From Bacteroidota bacterium (GTDB lineage Bacteria; Bacteroidota; Ignavibacteria; Ignavibacteriales; Ignavibacteriaceae), in the NCBI GenBank assembly GCA_023475265.1, contig JAMCWE010000093.1:1-35826 (forward strand): a stretch of 35,826 bases of DNA, read 5' to 3'. The position numbers were made by a program, and so were the translations under genes. Below the pieces are notes generated by a model, which was not told where the DNA came from, did not search any database, and saw nothing but the letters and a program-made list of their open reading frames with translations. Below are positions 22,249 through 30,700 of this stretch, piece after piece. The first letter of the stretch is position 1; every line of letters begins with the position of its first letter.

Positions 22249-23218
22249 ACAATCCCAAATATTTTTCCTTCAATAGAAAATTTTTAACATAGTCGGTTAC
22301 GCCATCTTCCAAAGAAGTAATTGGATTTGAGTAACCGGCTGTTTTTATTTTTCCCAAATTCGCTTCGGTAAAGTATTGATACTTTTCAACAAGATGTTCG
22401 GGAAGATCAATATATTCAATGTTGATCGGCTTGCCAAGCGCATTGAATAAAGCCGTAACCAAGTCATTCCAAGTTCTCGCTTTGCCAGAACCGATATTAT
22501 AAATTCCGTTCCTATCATTTTTGTCAAGGAAGAACAAAGTCATATCCACAGCATCTTTAACATAGATGAAATCGCGTATTTGTTCGCCGTCTTTGTAATT
22601 CGGATTTTTTGATTTGAAGAGCTTTACTTTTCCTGTATTCATAATTTGTTCAAATGCTTTATGAACAACACTTCGCATATCGCCTTTATGATATTCGTTC
22701 GGACCGAAAACATTAAAATATTTTACTCCGACAATTTTATTAACAATTCCCTGCTTGACTGCCCATGTATCAAATAAATTTTTTGAATATCCGTACATGT
22801 TAAGCGGCTTTAATGATTGGCAAACTTTTTCATCATCATTAAAACCAAGCGAACCATCGCCATAAGTTGCTGCCGAAGATGCATAAATAAATCTGATATT
22901 TTTTTCTAAACAAAACACTGCAAGCTTTTTTGTGTATTCGTAATTGTTGCGAAGAAGTTGATCGGCGTCTTTTTCCGTTGTTGAAGAATTTGCACCCATG
23001 TGAATTATGGCTTCAATTTTAAAATCAAAACCGGAATCAATTTTATTTATAAAATCATCTTTATTAATAAAATCTCGAAAATTTAATCCGACAAGATTTT
23101 TCCATTTTTCATCGCAACCCAATTCATCAACAATTATTAAATCATTATTTCCTTGGGTATTTAGCCGCCAAGCAATTGCGCTTCCGATAAAGCCGGAACC
23201 GCCTGTAATGATGATCAT
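22247..23218 (-). CDS. hldD: ADP-L-glycero-D-manno-heptose 6-epimerase
   Basis: 323 residues, short-chain dehydrogenase/extended-SDR fold. It has the NAD(P) motif GGSGFIGS (6-13), the RfaD-type VDELGCDEKWKNL (31-43), the catalytic S/Y-x-x-x-K set (SSAATYGDG and YGYSK at about 142-146), VKYFNVFGPNEYHKG and the substrate segment FKSKNPNYKDGEQIRDFIYV. It interconverts ADP-heptose epimers for the lipopolysaccharide inner core in the cytoplasm, supporting a Gram-negative envelope. It is divergent from metH, convergent with the acidic protein, and no other heptose genes are adjacent. It reaches the C-terminus normally. Confidence 0.96.
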   Translation of the reverse strand: MIIITGGSGFIGSAIAWRLNTQGNNDLIIVDELGCDEKWKNLVGLNFRDFINKDDFINKIDSGFDFKIEAIIHMGANSSTTEKDADQLLRNNYEYTKKLAVFCLEKNIRFIYASSAATYGDGSLGFNDDEKVCQSLKPLNMYGYSKNLFDTWAVKQGIVNKIVGVKYFNVFGPNEYHKGDMRSVVHKAFEQIMNTGKVKLFKSKNPNYKDGEQIRDFIYVKDAVDMTLFFLDKNDRNGIYNIGSGKARTWNDLVTALFNALGKPINIEYIDLPEHLVEKYQYFTEANLGKIKTAGYSNPITSLEDGVTDYVKNFLLKEKYLGL

Positions 23219-23269
23219 GACTATCCTTGATGTTTATTAGTTTATCTTTTTACTGGAACTCAATTTAAT

Positions 23270-23277
23270 TATATTTG
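23270..23277 (+). promoter_or_regulatory. Candidate -7 box (TATATTTG) for metH
   Basis: Fits TAnnTTTG, 134 bp upstream of the metH start in the divergent hldD/metH gap. No clear -33 TTG at the normal spacing was found. No cobalamin or SAM riboswitch was recognised in the leader. Confidence 0.4.
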
Positions 23278-23329
23278 TATTCCTTTACAAAGGAAACGAA
23301 TTGGCAATCTTTAGCACTAAGACTTAAAC

Positions 23330-23377
23330 CTTGAACTTACACTAGTTCAATAGTTTAAGTTTAAGTGTAAGCTCAAG
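23330..23377. repeat. Inverted repeat in the metH leader
   Basis: CTTGAACTTACACT (23330-23343) and AGTGTAAGCTCAAG (23364-23377) pair over 14 bp with one mismatch and a 20-nt loop, 34-81 bp before the metH ATG. No T run follows. The left arm recurs exactly at 35694-35707. Confidence 0.7.
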
Positions 23378-23410
23378 TGAAAGAATGAATAATTAAAATT
23401 GTAAAATAAG

Positions 23411-26400
23411 ATGGATAGCAAATTCGATCAGCTAAAAAAAATACTTAAGGAAAGAATTTTAATTCTTGACGGCGCAATGGGCACGATGATTCAGCGCCAT
23501 AAATTAACCGAAGATGATTTCCGCGGACAAAGATTTAAAGATCATAACCATGATCTTAAAGGCAACAACGATTTACTTTGCCTCACTCAACCGGAAATTA
23601 TAAAAAATATCCATCGCGCATATTTAGAAGCAGGCGCAGATATAATTGAAACGAACACATTCTCAGGCACAGCAATTTCGCAAGCCGATTATAAACTAGA
23701 ATCAATTGTATATGATTTAAATTTAGCTGCTGCTAAACTTGCCCGCGAAGCTGTCGATGAATTCACAAAGAAAAATCCTAAGAAGCCAAGATTTGTTGCA
23801 GGCTCTTTGGGACCGACAAACAAAACCGCATCATTATCTCCTGATGTTAACGATCCCGGTTACCGCGCAATATCTTTTGACCTGCTTGTTGAAGCATATA
23901 AAGAACAAGCAAGCGGATTGATTGAAGGCGGCGTTGATTTATTATTGATCGAAACTATTTTTGATACGCTTAATGCTAAAGCTGCCATCTTTGCCGTTCA
24001 AGATTATTGCGAAAAAACAAACAAGCAAATTCCAATAATGATTTCCGGAACAATAACTGATCTTAGTGGAAGAACTTTATCCGGGCAAACTACTGAAGCA
24101 TTTTGGATTTCCATTTCACACACAAAAAATTTATTAAGCGTTGGATTGAATTGTGCGCTCGGCGCAAAGCAAATGCGTTCTTTCATCGAAGAGCTTTCCA
24201 ATATTGCAACATGTTTTGTTAGCCTTTATCCAAACGCTGGCTTGCCAAATGAAATGGGTGAATATGATGAAACCGCCGAATACATGTCATCAATTTTAAG
24301 TGAGTTTGCCGAAAGCGGATTTTATAATATTGTCGGCGGCTGCTGCGGAACAACTCCGGATCATATTAAAATGATTTCGGAAATTTCTTCAAAGTTTAAG
24401 CCGAGGGAAATTCCGGTTGTTGAACCATATTTGAGATTAAGCGGGCTCGAACCGTTGGTTATTCGTCCCGAAACAAATTTTGTAAACATCGGCGAGCGGA
24501 CAAATATTACCGGTTCCAAAAAATTTGAAAAATTAATTCTTGCCGGTAATTATGAAGAAGCTCTTTCTGTTGCAAGAGATCAGGTTGAAGGCGGCGCTCA
24601 GATACTCGATGTAAATATGGATGAAGGGCTTTTGGATTCAGAAGCTGCGATGACAAAATTTCTAAATCTTCTTTCAGCTGAACCAGATATTGCAAAGCTT
24701 CCGATTATGATTGATTCATCAAAGTGGTCGGTTATTGAATCAGGATTGAAATGTCTTCAAGGTAAAAGTATTGTAAATTCTATCAGCTTGAAGGAAGGTG
24801 AAGAAGTTTTTAAAGAACGTGCGAAAAAGATTCTTCAATATGGCGCAGCAGCAATTATAATGGCGTTCGATGAGGCCGGACAAGCAGATTCTCTTCAAAG
24901 AAGAACAGATATTTGTAAAAGAGCTTATAAAATTTTAACTGAAGAAGTTGGCTTTCCTCCGCAGGATATAATTTTCGATCCGAATATTTTAACGGTTGCT
25001 ACCGGGATTGAAGATCACAATAATTTTGCGATTGATTATATTGACGCGGCAAAATGGATAAAGCAAAATCTTCCTCATGCAAAAGTAAGCGGCGGAGTTA
25101 GTAATCTTTCATTTTCGTTCCGCGGAAACAATCTAGTCCGGGAAGCCATGCATTCATCATTTCTATATCATGCGATCAAAGCCGGAATGGACATGGGGAT
25201 TGTCAATGCCGGCCAGCTTGAAGTGTATGAAGAAATTCCAAAAGATTTACTAACGCTTGTCGAAGATGTTATTTTCAATAGAAGAAAAGATGCGACAGAA
25301 AGATTAGTAGAATTTGCCGAAACAGTTAAGCAAAAAGATAAATCAGCAGTTAGCGGAGACGAAAAGAAAGATGAATGGAGAAAAGGAAGTGTCCAGGAAA
25401 GATTGAAGCATGCGCTTGTAAAAGGAATTGTTGATTACATTGAAGAGGATACCGAAGAAGCAAGGAGACAATACAATAAACCGCTCGAAGTAATTGAAGG
25501 TCCGTTAATGGACGGGATGAATATCGTCGGTGATTTGTTTGGCGCCGGGAAAATGTTTCTTCCTCAAGTTGTAAAAAGCGCAAGAGTAATGAAGAAATCC
25601 GTTGCTCATTTAATTCCATTTATTGAAGAAGAAAAAATTGCTTCTAATAATTTGCGTGAAGCCGGGAAAATTTTATTAGCAACTGTAAAAGGCGATGTAC
25701 ACGATATTGGAAAAAATATTGTCGGCGTAGTTCTTGGATGTAACAATTACAAAGTTATCGATCTTGGTGTAATGGTTAGTTCAGAAAAAATTCTTCAAAA
25801 AGCAATTGAAGAGAAAGTTGATATAATCGGCGTTAGCGGATTGATTACTCCATCTCTTGATGAAATGGTTCATGTTGCAAAAGAAATGGAAAGGCAAGGT
25901 TTTAAAATTCCACTATTGATTGGCGGCGCAACTACATCAAGAGTTCACACTGCTGTTAAGATAGCGCCGGGATACAGCAATACCGTTGTTCATGTACTTG
26001 ATGCTTCGAGAAGCGTACCAATTGTAAGCGGACTTTTAAATGAAAATAAAATCGAAAAAGAAAAATTTGAAGAAACAATTAAGATTGAATATAAAAGAAT
26101 CAGAGAAGACCATCTGAAAAAGAGAGAAGCTAAAAATTTTATTTCAATTGGAAAAGCTCGAGAAAACAAATTAAAATATGATTGGAATAAATCTTCAATT
26201 AAAAAACCTGAAAAGCTTGGCGTTACAGTTTTAAAAGAATATCCGCTGGCAACTCTCCGCGATTATATCGATTGGACGCCGTTCTTTTTAACATGGGAAT
26301 TGAAAGGCAAATTTCCTGCGATCTTCGAAAGTAAAAAGTACGGAAGTGCGGCTCAAAAGCTTTACGAAGATGCTAATGAGCTTTTAGATAATATCATCAA

Positions 26401-27124
26401 GGGAAAACTTCTCACAGCAAATGGCGTGTTCGGATTATTCCCGGCTAATGCTGTTGGCGATGATATAGAAATTTATACCGACGAAGAACGTAAAGGAGTT
26501 AAAAGAGTTCTTCATTCATTAAGATCGCAGACACAAAAATCAGATGGGCTGCCGAACCTTGCGCTTGCAGATTTTATAGCGCCTAAAGAAAGCGGCAAAG
26601 AAGATTATATTGGCGCATTCGCTGTTACTACCGGTATTGGAATAGAACCAGTGATAAAAAAATTTGAAGCGGACCATGATGACTTTAACAGCATAATGGT
26701 TAAAGCTCTTGCAGACCGTCTGGCAGAGGCTTTTGCTGAACATCTACACGAATTAATTAGAAAAAAATATTGGGGATATGGTGTTGATGAAAAATTATCG
26801 AATGAAGATTTGATAAAAGAAAGTTACCAGGGAATTCGTCCGGCGCCGGGTTATCCGGCTCAACCCGATCATACTGAGAAGTGGATAATTTTCGATCTTC
26901 TTGATGTTGAAAAAAATGCAAACATAATTTTGACTGAAAGCCTGGCGATGTATCCGGCAGCCTCGGTAAGCGGTTTGTATTTTGCTCATCCTGAAGCAAA
27001 ATATTTTAATGTTGGAAAGATCGGAAAAGATCAAGTGCTGGATTATCATAAAAGAAAAGGAATGAGCTACGAAGAAATGAGAAGATGGCTTAAGCCGATT
27101 TTAAATTACGATGATGATGAGTAG
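23411..27124 (+). CDS. metH: Cobalamin-dependent methionine synthase
   Basis: 1237 residues, full length for MetH. The modules in order are: homocysteine-binding barrel (about 1-330) with zinc ligands C248 and C311-C312 (GGCCGTTP); methyltetrahydrofolate-binding barrel (about 355-625; [13 protein letters not shown], then [13 protein letters not shown]); cobalamin cap and B12-binding domains (about 655-890) with DVHDIGKN and cobalt ligand H764; and the AdoMet-activation domain (about 900-1237) with [15 protein letters not shown]. It transfers methyl from 5-methyl-THF to homocysteine through B12. It stands alone, with no metF nearby. The reactivation domain is present, so no separate activase is needed. 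Confidence 0.98.
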   Translation: MDSKFDQLKKILKERILILDGAMGTMIQRHKLTEDDFRGQRFKDHNHDLKGNNDLLCLTQPEIIKNIHRAYLEAGADIIETNTFSGTAISQADYKLESIVYDLNLAAAKLAREAVDEFTKKNPKKPRFVAGSLGPTNKTASLSPDVNDPGYRAISFDLLVEAYKEQASGLIEGGVDLLLIETIFDTLNAKAAIFAVQDYCEKTNKQIPIMISGTITDLSGRTLSGQTTEAFWISISHTKNLLSVGLNCALGAKQMRSFIEELSNIATCFVSLYPNAGLPNEMGEYDETAEYMSSILSEFAESGFYNIVGGCCGTTPDHIKMISEISSKFKPREIPVVEPYLRLSGLEPLVIRPETNFVNIGERTNITGSKKFEKLILAGNYEEALSVARDQVEGGAQILDVNMDEGLLDSEAAMTKFLNLLSAEPDIAKLPIMIDSSKWSVIESGLKCLQGKSIVNSISLKEGEEVFKERAKKILQYGAAAIIMAFDEAGQADSLQRRTDICKRAYKILTEEVGFPPQDIIFDPNILTVATGIEDHNNFAIDYIDAAKWIKQNLPHAKVSGGVSNLSFSFRGNNLVREAMHSSFLYHAIKAGMDMGIVNAGQLEVYEEIPKDLLTLVEDVIFNRRKDATERLVEFAETVKQKDKSAVSGDEKKDEWRKGSVQERLKHALVKGIVDYIEEDTEEARRQYNKPLEVIEGPLMDGMNIVGDLFGAGKMFLPQVVKSARVMKKSVAHLIPFIEEEKIASNNLREAGKILLATVKGDVHDIGKNIVGVVLGCNNYKVIDLGVMVSSEKILQKAIEEKVDIIGVSGLITPSLDEMVHVAKEMERQGFKIPLLIGGATTSRVHTAVKIAPGYSNTVVHVLDASRSVPIVSGLLNENKIEKEKFEETIKIEYKRIREDHLKKREAKNFISIGKARENKLKYDWNKSSIKKPEKLGVTVLKEYPLATLRDYIDWTPFFLTWELKGKFPAIFESKKYGSAAQKLYEDANELLDNIIKGKLLTANGVFGLFPANAVGDDIEIYTDEERKGVKRVLHSLRSQTQKSDGLPNLALADFIAPKESGKEDYIGAFAVTTGIGIEPVIKKFEADHDDFNSIMVKALADRLAEAFAEHLHELIRKKYWGYGVDEKLSNEDLIKESYQGIRPAPGYPAQPDHTEKWIIFDLLDVEKNANIILTESLAMYPAASVSGLYFAHPEAKYFNVGKIGKDQVLDYHKRKGMSYEEMRRWLKPILNYDDDE

Positions 27125-27172
27125 GCAATAAATTATCTGCTAATCTTTTCCCTAAAAAGAATTGAGCAATTT

Positions 27173-29302
27173 TTATAAATTAATTTTGGGATTATACTTT
27201 TCAACAAGTGGCAAGTAAATTGTAAATGTTGAACCTTTGGAAGGTTCGCTTTCAACCGAGATGTACCCCTTCATTAAATTGACAATTTTTTGTGCAAGAG
27301 TTAATCCTAGTCCAATCCCTTCATAATCTCTGTTGTATCCCTCGCTTACTTGCCTAAAAGCTTCAAAAATTATTTTTTGATTGCTTTCATGAATACCCAC
27401 ACCGGTATCGTGTATCTTAATAACCGCAAATTTATTTTCCCCATCTTGTACGGCATCGACAATAATTGTAACCGATCCTTTCCCGGTAAATTTAATTGCA
27501 TTTTGTATTAAGTAATCGATAGCCTGAGAAAAAAGTTTCGCGTCTATTGATACATATAATTGTTTTCTAATTATCTCCACTTTGTAATCGATTGATTTAG
27601 CTTTTGCAGCAGATATGTACTGACCTTTTAATTGGTCTAAAAGTTCGGGTAAGTTTTTTACCTCCGTGCTTAATGATAAATCCATAGTTTCGAGCTGTGA
27701 TAAATTTAAAACTCCGTTTAAAGTATCCATTAATCTCTTTCCGGAGTTATAAATATCCTTAGCCATTTCAGCTAAGGATCGGTCCTTAATTTCATTAATT
27801 AATATTTGAGCAAAACCCAAAATACCGCTTAAGGGAGTTCTAAATTCATGACTCAAATTTGCAAGCAATCTGGATTTTAATCTGTCCTGTTCTTCTGCTT
27901 TTTCCTTTGCTCTAAGTAGTCCTTGCCTTGCAATAACTTTTTTTGTAATGTCTTCTTCAATTTCGAGATAGTTGGTTATTTGCCCATTTATATTTTCCAT
28001 TGGCGAAAGAAACGAGGAAACCCAAAATTCGTCACCGTCATTTCTTTTATTCTTTAATTCGCCATGCCATTTGTTACCTCTGCTAACATTTGTTCGCAAA
28101 ATTTTAAGTTCTTTTGGAGAGTTTGTTTCATTCTTTAAAAAGAAAGAATCTTTTCCTTTTACTTCTTCAAAGCTATAACCGTTCATCTCAGTAAACTGAG
28201 GATTTACGTATTCAATATTTCCATCGAGATCTGTTATTGCTACAGAGATAGGGCTTTGTTGCACCGCCCAATAAAGTTTTATCCTTTCTTCTTCTAATTT
28301 AATTCTCTCTCGAATTTGATTTTGAAGCTCCAAATTTGTTCTTGAAAGCTCTTGCGTTCGTTTTTCAACCTTCAGCTCCAATTCATAATGTGCTTTTTGA
28401 AGCTCGTCCTCCATTTTTTTCCGCTCGGTTATATCTATGAAACTTTCAATCCTAAATTCATCTCCGTCCAATGAAATATTTGAAATAGTTAATATAATTG
28501 GAATGAGCGCACCATTATTTTTCTTCAGCAGAACTTCACCGTTAACTTTTTCCCCGGATGAGAATGCTTTTCTTTCAGTAAAAATAAAATGTGCATCTTC
28601 ATTTATTCCAATAAGTTTTTCTTTTGAAACTCCGATTGTTTCTGTAGCAACAAGATTCGCGTCAACAATTTGATTACTGGTCTTGTCTACAATTATTATC
28701 CCAACTTGCACCGAATCCAAAATTGCTTTTAATTCTCTTGTACTTTTAGCAATATCATTAGTTCGAAATGCAATTTTCTGTTCGGTTATTTCTTTTAAAT
28801 ATTCAATTTCTTTTTTCAGATCGGTTGAGTTTATCAACTGCGCAAAATAATTTGAAAATATTTTGCATAAATTCATTATAAGATTTTGACTGGAAATGGA
28901 AGATTCAGTATTTAATATTGAAAGCCCGATTATTCCCGACTGAACATTCAATGGAATAATAAGATAATTGTCAATTTTATTTGAGTGATTAATTAATTCT
29001 TTTTCTAAACACTCACCGGAGCTTAAGACTTGGGAAATACTGCCGGATTGAATTAATTCATTAAAAATGTTAGTTATCTCTGTTTCGTTTACATTTCCGG
29101 CAGACGATCTGTAAAGGAAATTAAAGTCAGCTTCATTTAAAAGAAATAATGAGGCTGATTTACATCCGGGAATTTTTTTATAGATTTCGAGGCCGCTGTA
29201 AAAAATTTCAAAAGAAGGTTTATCCTTTAATATTAAAGGATTAAAACCAGCAACTGAAGCTGCAAAGGATGAACACACTATAATTTCATTCGGGGATTTC
29301 AT
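27173..29302 (-). CDS. Soluble PAS-domain sensor histidine kinase
   Basis: 709 residues with no membrane helix. The N-terminal region (about 10-160) resembles a GAF-type sensor. After a coiled segment come PAS 1 (about 190-295, ending FIDITERKK), a coiled coil (300-340) and PAS 2 with PAC (about 342-460; ITDLDGNIEYVNPQFTEMNG). HisKA has H485 (NLSHEFRTP) and HATPase_c has N601, DTGVG (632-636) and GIGLGL (662-667). There is no receiver, so it must phosphorylate a separate regulator not evident here. It is last in a three-gene minus-strand run with the HDOD gene 6 bp upstream. Convergent with metH, 48 bp apart. Confidence 0.95.
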   Translation of the reverse strand: MKSPNEIIVCSSFAASVAGFNPLILKDKPSFEIFYSGLEIYKKIPGCKSASLFLLNEADFNFLYRSSAGNVNETEITNIFNELIQSGSISQVLSSGECLEKELINHSNKIDNYLIIPLNVQSGIIGLSILNTESSISSQNLIMNLCKIFSNYFAQLINSTDLKKEIEYLKEITEQKIAFRTNDIAKSTRELKAILDSVQVGIIIVDKTSNQIVDANLVATETIGVSKEKLIGINEDAHFIFTERKAFSSGEKVNGEVLLKKNNGALIPIILTISNISLDGDEFRIESFIDITERKKMEDELQKAHYELELKVEKRTQELSRTNLELQNQIRERIKLEEERIKLYWAVQQSPISVAITDLDGNIEYVNPQFTEMNGYSFEEVKGKDSFFLKNETNSPKELKILRTNVSRGNKWHGELKNKRNDGDEFWVSSFLSPMENINGQITNYLEIEEDITKKVIARQGLLRAKEKAEEQDRLKSRLLANLSHEFRTPLSGILGFAQILINEIKDRSLAEMAKDIYNSGKRLMDTLNGVLNLSQLETMDLSLSTEVKNLPELLDQLKGQYISAAKAKSIDYKVEIIRKQLYVSIDAKLFSQAIDYLIQNAIKFTGKGSVTIIVDAVQDGENKFAVIKIHDTGVGIHESNQKIIFEAFRQVSEGYNRDYEGIGLGLTLAQKIVNLMKGYISVESEPSKGSTFTIYLPLVEKYNPKINL

Positions 29303-29308
29303 TTTATC

Positions 29309-30157
29309 TTATTCAACTAACATTAAGCGAATAGTATGTGAAAAATCCTGTAGTAATCTTTTCCGTATTTGAGGAAAAAATCCCTTTGATATATTTAGAA
29401 TATCCCAAACTTTATGATTTGGTTCAGGGATAAGATTATCGCCTGGATAACCAAGTTCTAACATTCTTGCTACAATATCTCCGATATGCACCGAAGCCAC
29501 GAGGGTATCTGTTTCGTTGCCAATAAAACCATTATGATGATGGAGTATGGAGTTTTGTATGTTTTGAGGTAACTTCCATTTGCTTGCAAGAAGATGCCCG
29601 GCGCGGCTATGATCTAACCCCATCACCTCATTCTCGGCATCTTTTATATAACATCTTTTTGACTCAACTAATTCAAGAACACGCAAATAATCATCATGCG
29701 CATATTCGAAAAAAATAAGTTTACCAATATCATGGATGATGCCGGCGAGAAAGTAATTTTCCAAATTCTTTCCGCCAATTTCTGCACCTATCATTCGGGT
29801 TACAATTCCAACAGCTATTGAGTGAGCCCAAAAATCTACCGGGCGAAAATTGAGGAGTATTTTATCTCTTGAGAAAAAATTAATTACTGAAAGAGCGAAC
29901 ACAGTGTTTTTAACTTCATTAAATCCAAGGTGTAATATTGCTTGAGAAATAGTATCAATTTTTCCACGAAAACCATAAAAAGGAGAATTGACCAGCTTCA
30001 AAATTTTAAAGACCGATGCTTGATCGTTCGAAATAATATTCGCCAATTTTTCAGAAGATGTACGAGGGTTTTCAATTGCTTCTGTAAGTGATGAATACAC
30101 GGTTGGGAGCGTTGGTAAATTATTTACTCCCGACATTATTTTTTCTGTTACATTCAT
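29309..30157 (-). CDS. HDOD-domain signalling protein
   Basis: 282 residues. The HDOD pattern is clear: LPTLPTVYSSLTEAIENP (14-31), ISNDQASVFKILKLVNSPFYG (42-62, read in two pieces), AILHLGFNEVKNTVFAL. It is followed by an HD-like core with H112, H142-D143 (GIIHDIGKL), H183 and H206-H207. HDOD proteins usually act as non-catalytic output or scaffold modules in bacterial signalling and motility, although several HD metal-ligand positions look preserved here. It lies between a small GM-type protein and a PAS kinase with 6-bp gaps on each side, so the three are likely co-translated. Confidence 0.92.
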   Translation of the reverse strand: MNVTEKIMSGVNNLPTLPTVYSSLTEAIENPRTSSEKLANIISNDQASVFKILKLVNSPFYGFRGKIDTISQAILHLGFNEVKNTVFALSVINFFSRDKILLNFRPVDFWAHSIAVGIVTRMIGAEIGGKNLENYFLAGIIHDIGKLIFFEYAHDDYLRVLELVESKRCYIKDAENEVMGLDHSRAGHLLASKWKLPQNIQNSILHHHNGFIGNETDTLVASVHIGDIVARMLELGYPGDNLIPEPNHKVWDILNISKGFFPQIRKRLLQDFSHTIRLMLVE

Positions 30158-30163
30158 ATTAAT

Positions 30164-30484
30164 TTAAAAATATTTTTCTAACATACCTTGCAATGTCATT
30201 TCGTATAGGTCTCGTTCGTTTGAATTTTGAGGAACCCAATTCATTCGCAGCTCAAGCATTTTTTTGACTTTAATTTTTTGTTCCTCATCATATTTATTTT
30301 CTTCATCGTTGGCGCCATTATCTTTTATATAGAATGTTTCGATTCCCCACATCTTAAAAATTGATTTGTGCTTTTCCTCTAATTTCAGGTTCGCCGATAA
30401 TAAAGTCTGGCCAAATTTATTTTTAACCGGCAACTCCAGTTCCATACCTTCTTTTAATTCATCTATCGATATAAGTTTTGCCAT
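30164..30484 (-). CDS. Small protein resembling the N-terminal module of HD-GYP regulators
   Basis: 106 residues. The opening LISIDELKEGMELELPVKNK (4-23), then GQTLLSANLKLEEKHKSIFK and WGIETFYIK, matches the short beta-rich domain often found before HD-GYP or HDOD domains (L-x-x-G-M-x-L, N-x-x-G-x-x-L-L). The C-terminal half (60-106) is charged and helical. Here it is encoded separately, 6 bp before the HDOD gene. It may pair with that protein in trans. No enzymatic motif is present. The resemblance is by pattern only. Confidence 0.8.
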   Translation of the reverse strand: MAKLISIDELKEGMELELPVKNKFGQTLLSANLKLEEKHKSIFKMWGIETFYIKDNGANDEENKYDEEQKIKVKKMLELRMNWVPQNSNERDLYEMTLQGMLEKYF

Positions 30485-30658
30485 GAGCCTTTATAAATGA
30501 TTTATTATTTTAAATCAAACAAGTTAACATAAATAGTTAACTAGCCAACTTATTATCGAAATTATTATTAAAAGTTTTAATATTTTTGTAGAAAAATTAG
30601 AATTTAAGCGATATTCTTAAATAATAACTCTCTAATCTCACAGGTAAAGAAATTTTTA

Positions 30659-30666
30659 TATCTTTG
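30659..30666 (+). promoter_or_regulatory. Candidate -7 box (TATCTTTG)
   Basis: Matches TAnnTTTG, 34 bp upstream of the lipoprotein start at 30701. No TTG was found at the usual -33 spacing, so confidence is limited. Confidence 0.45.
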
Positions 30667-30700
30667 ACAAAGAAAAATTTATCAATATCATTGAAGAAAA

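Noticed and set aside
23219-23410. Cobalamin or SAM riboswitch before metH
   Set aside because: No B12-box or S-box-like conserved core was seen; the only structure is a single simple inverted repeat.
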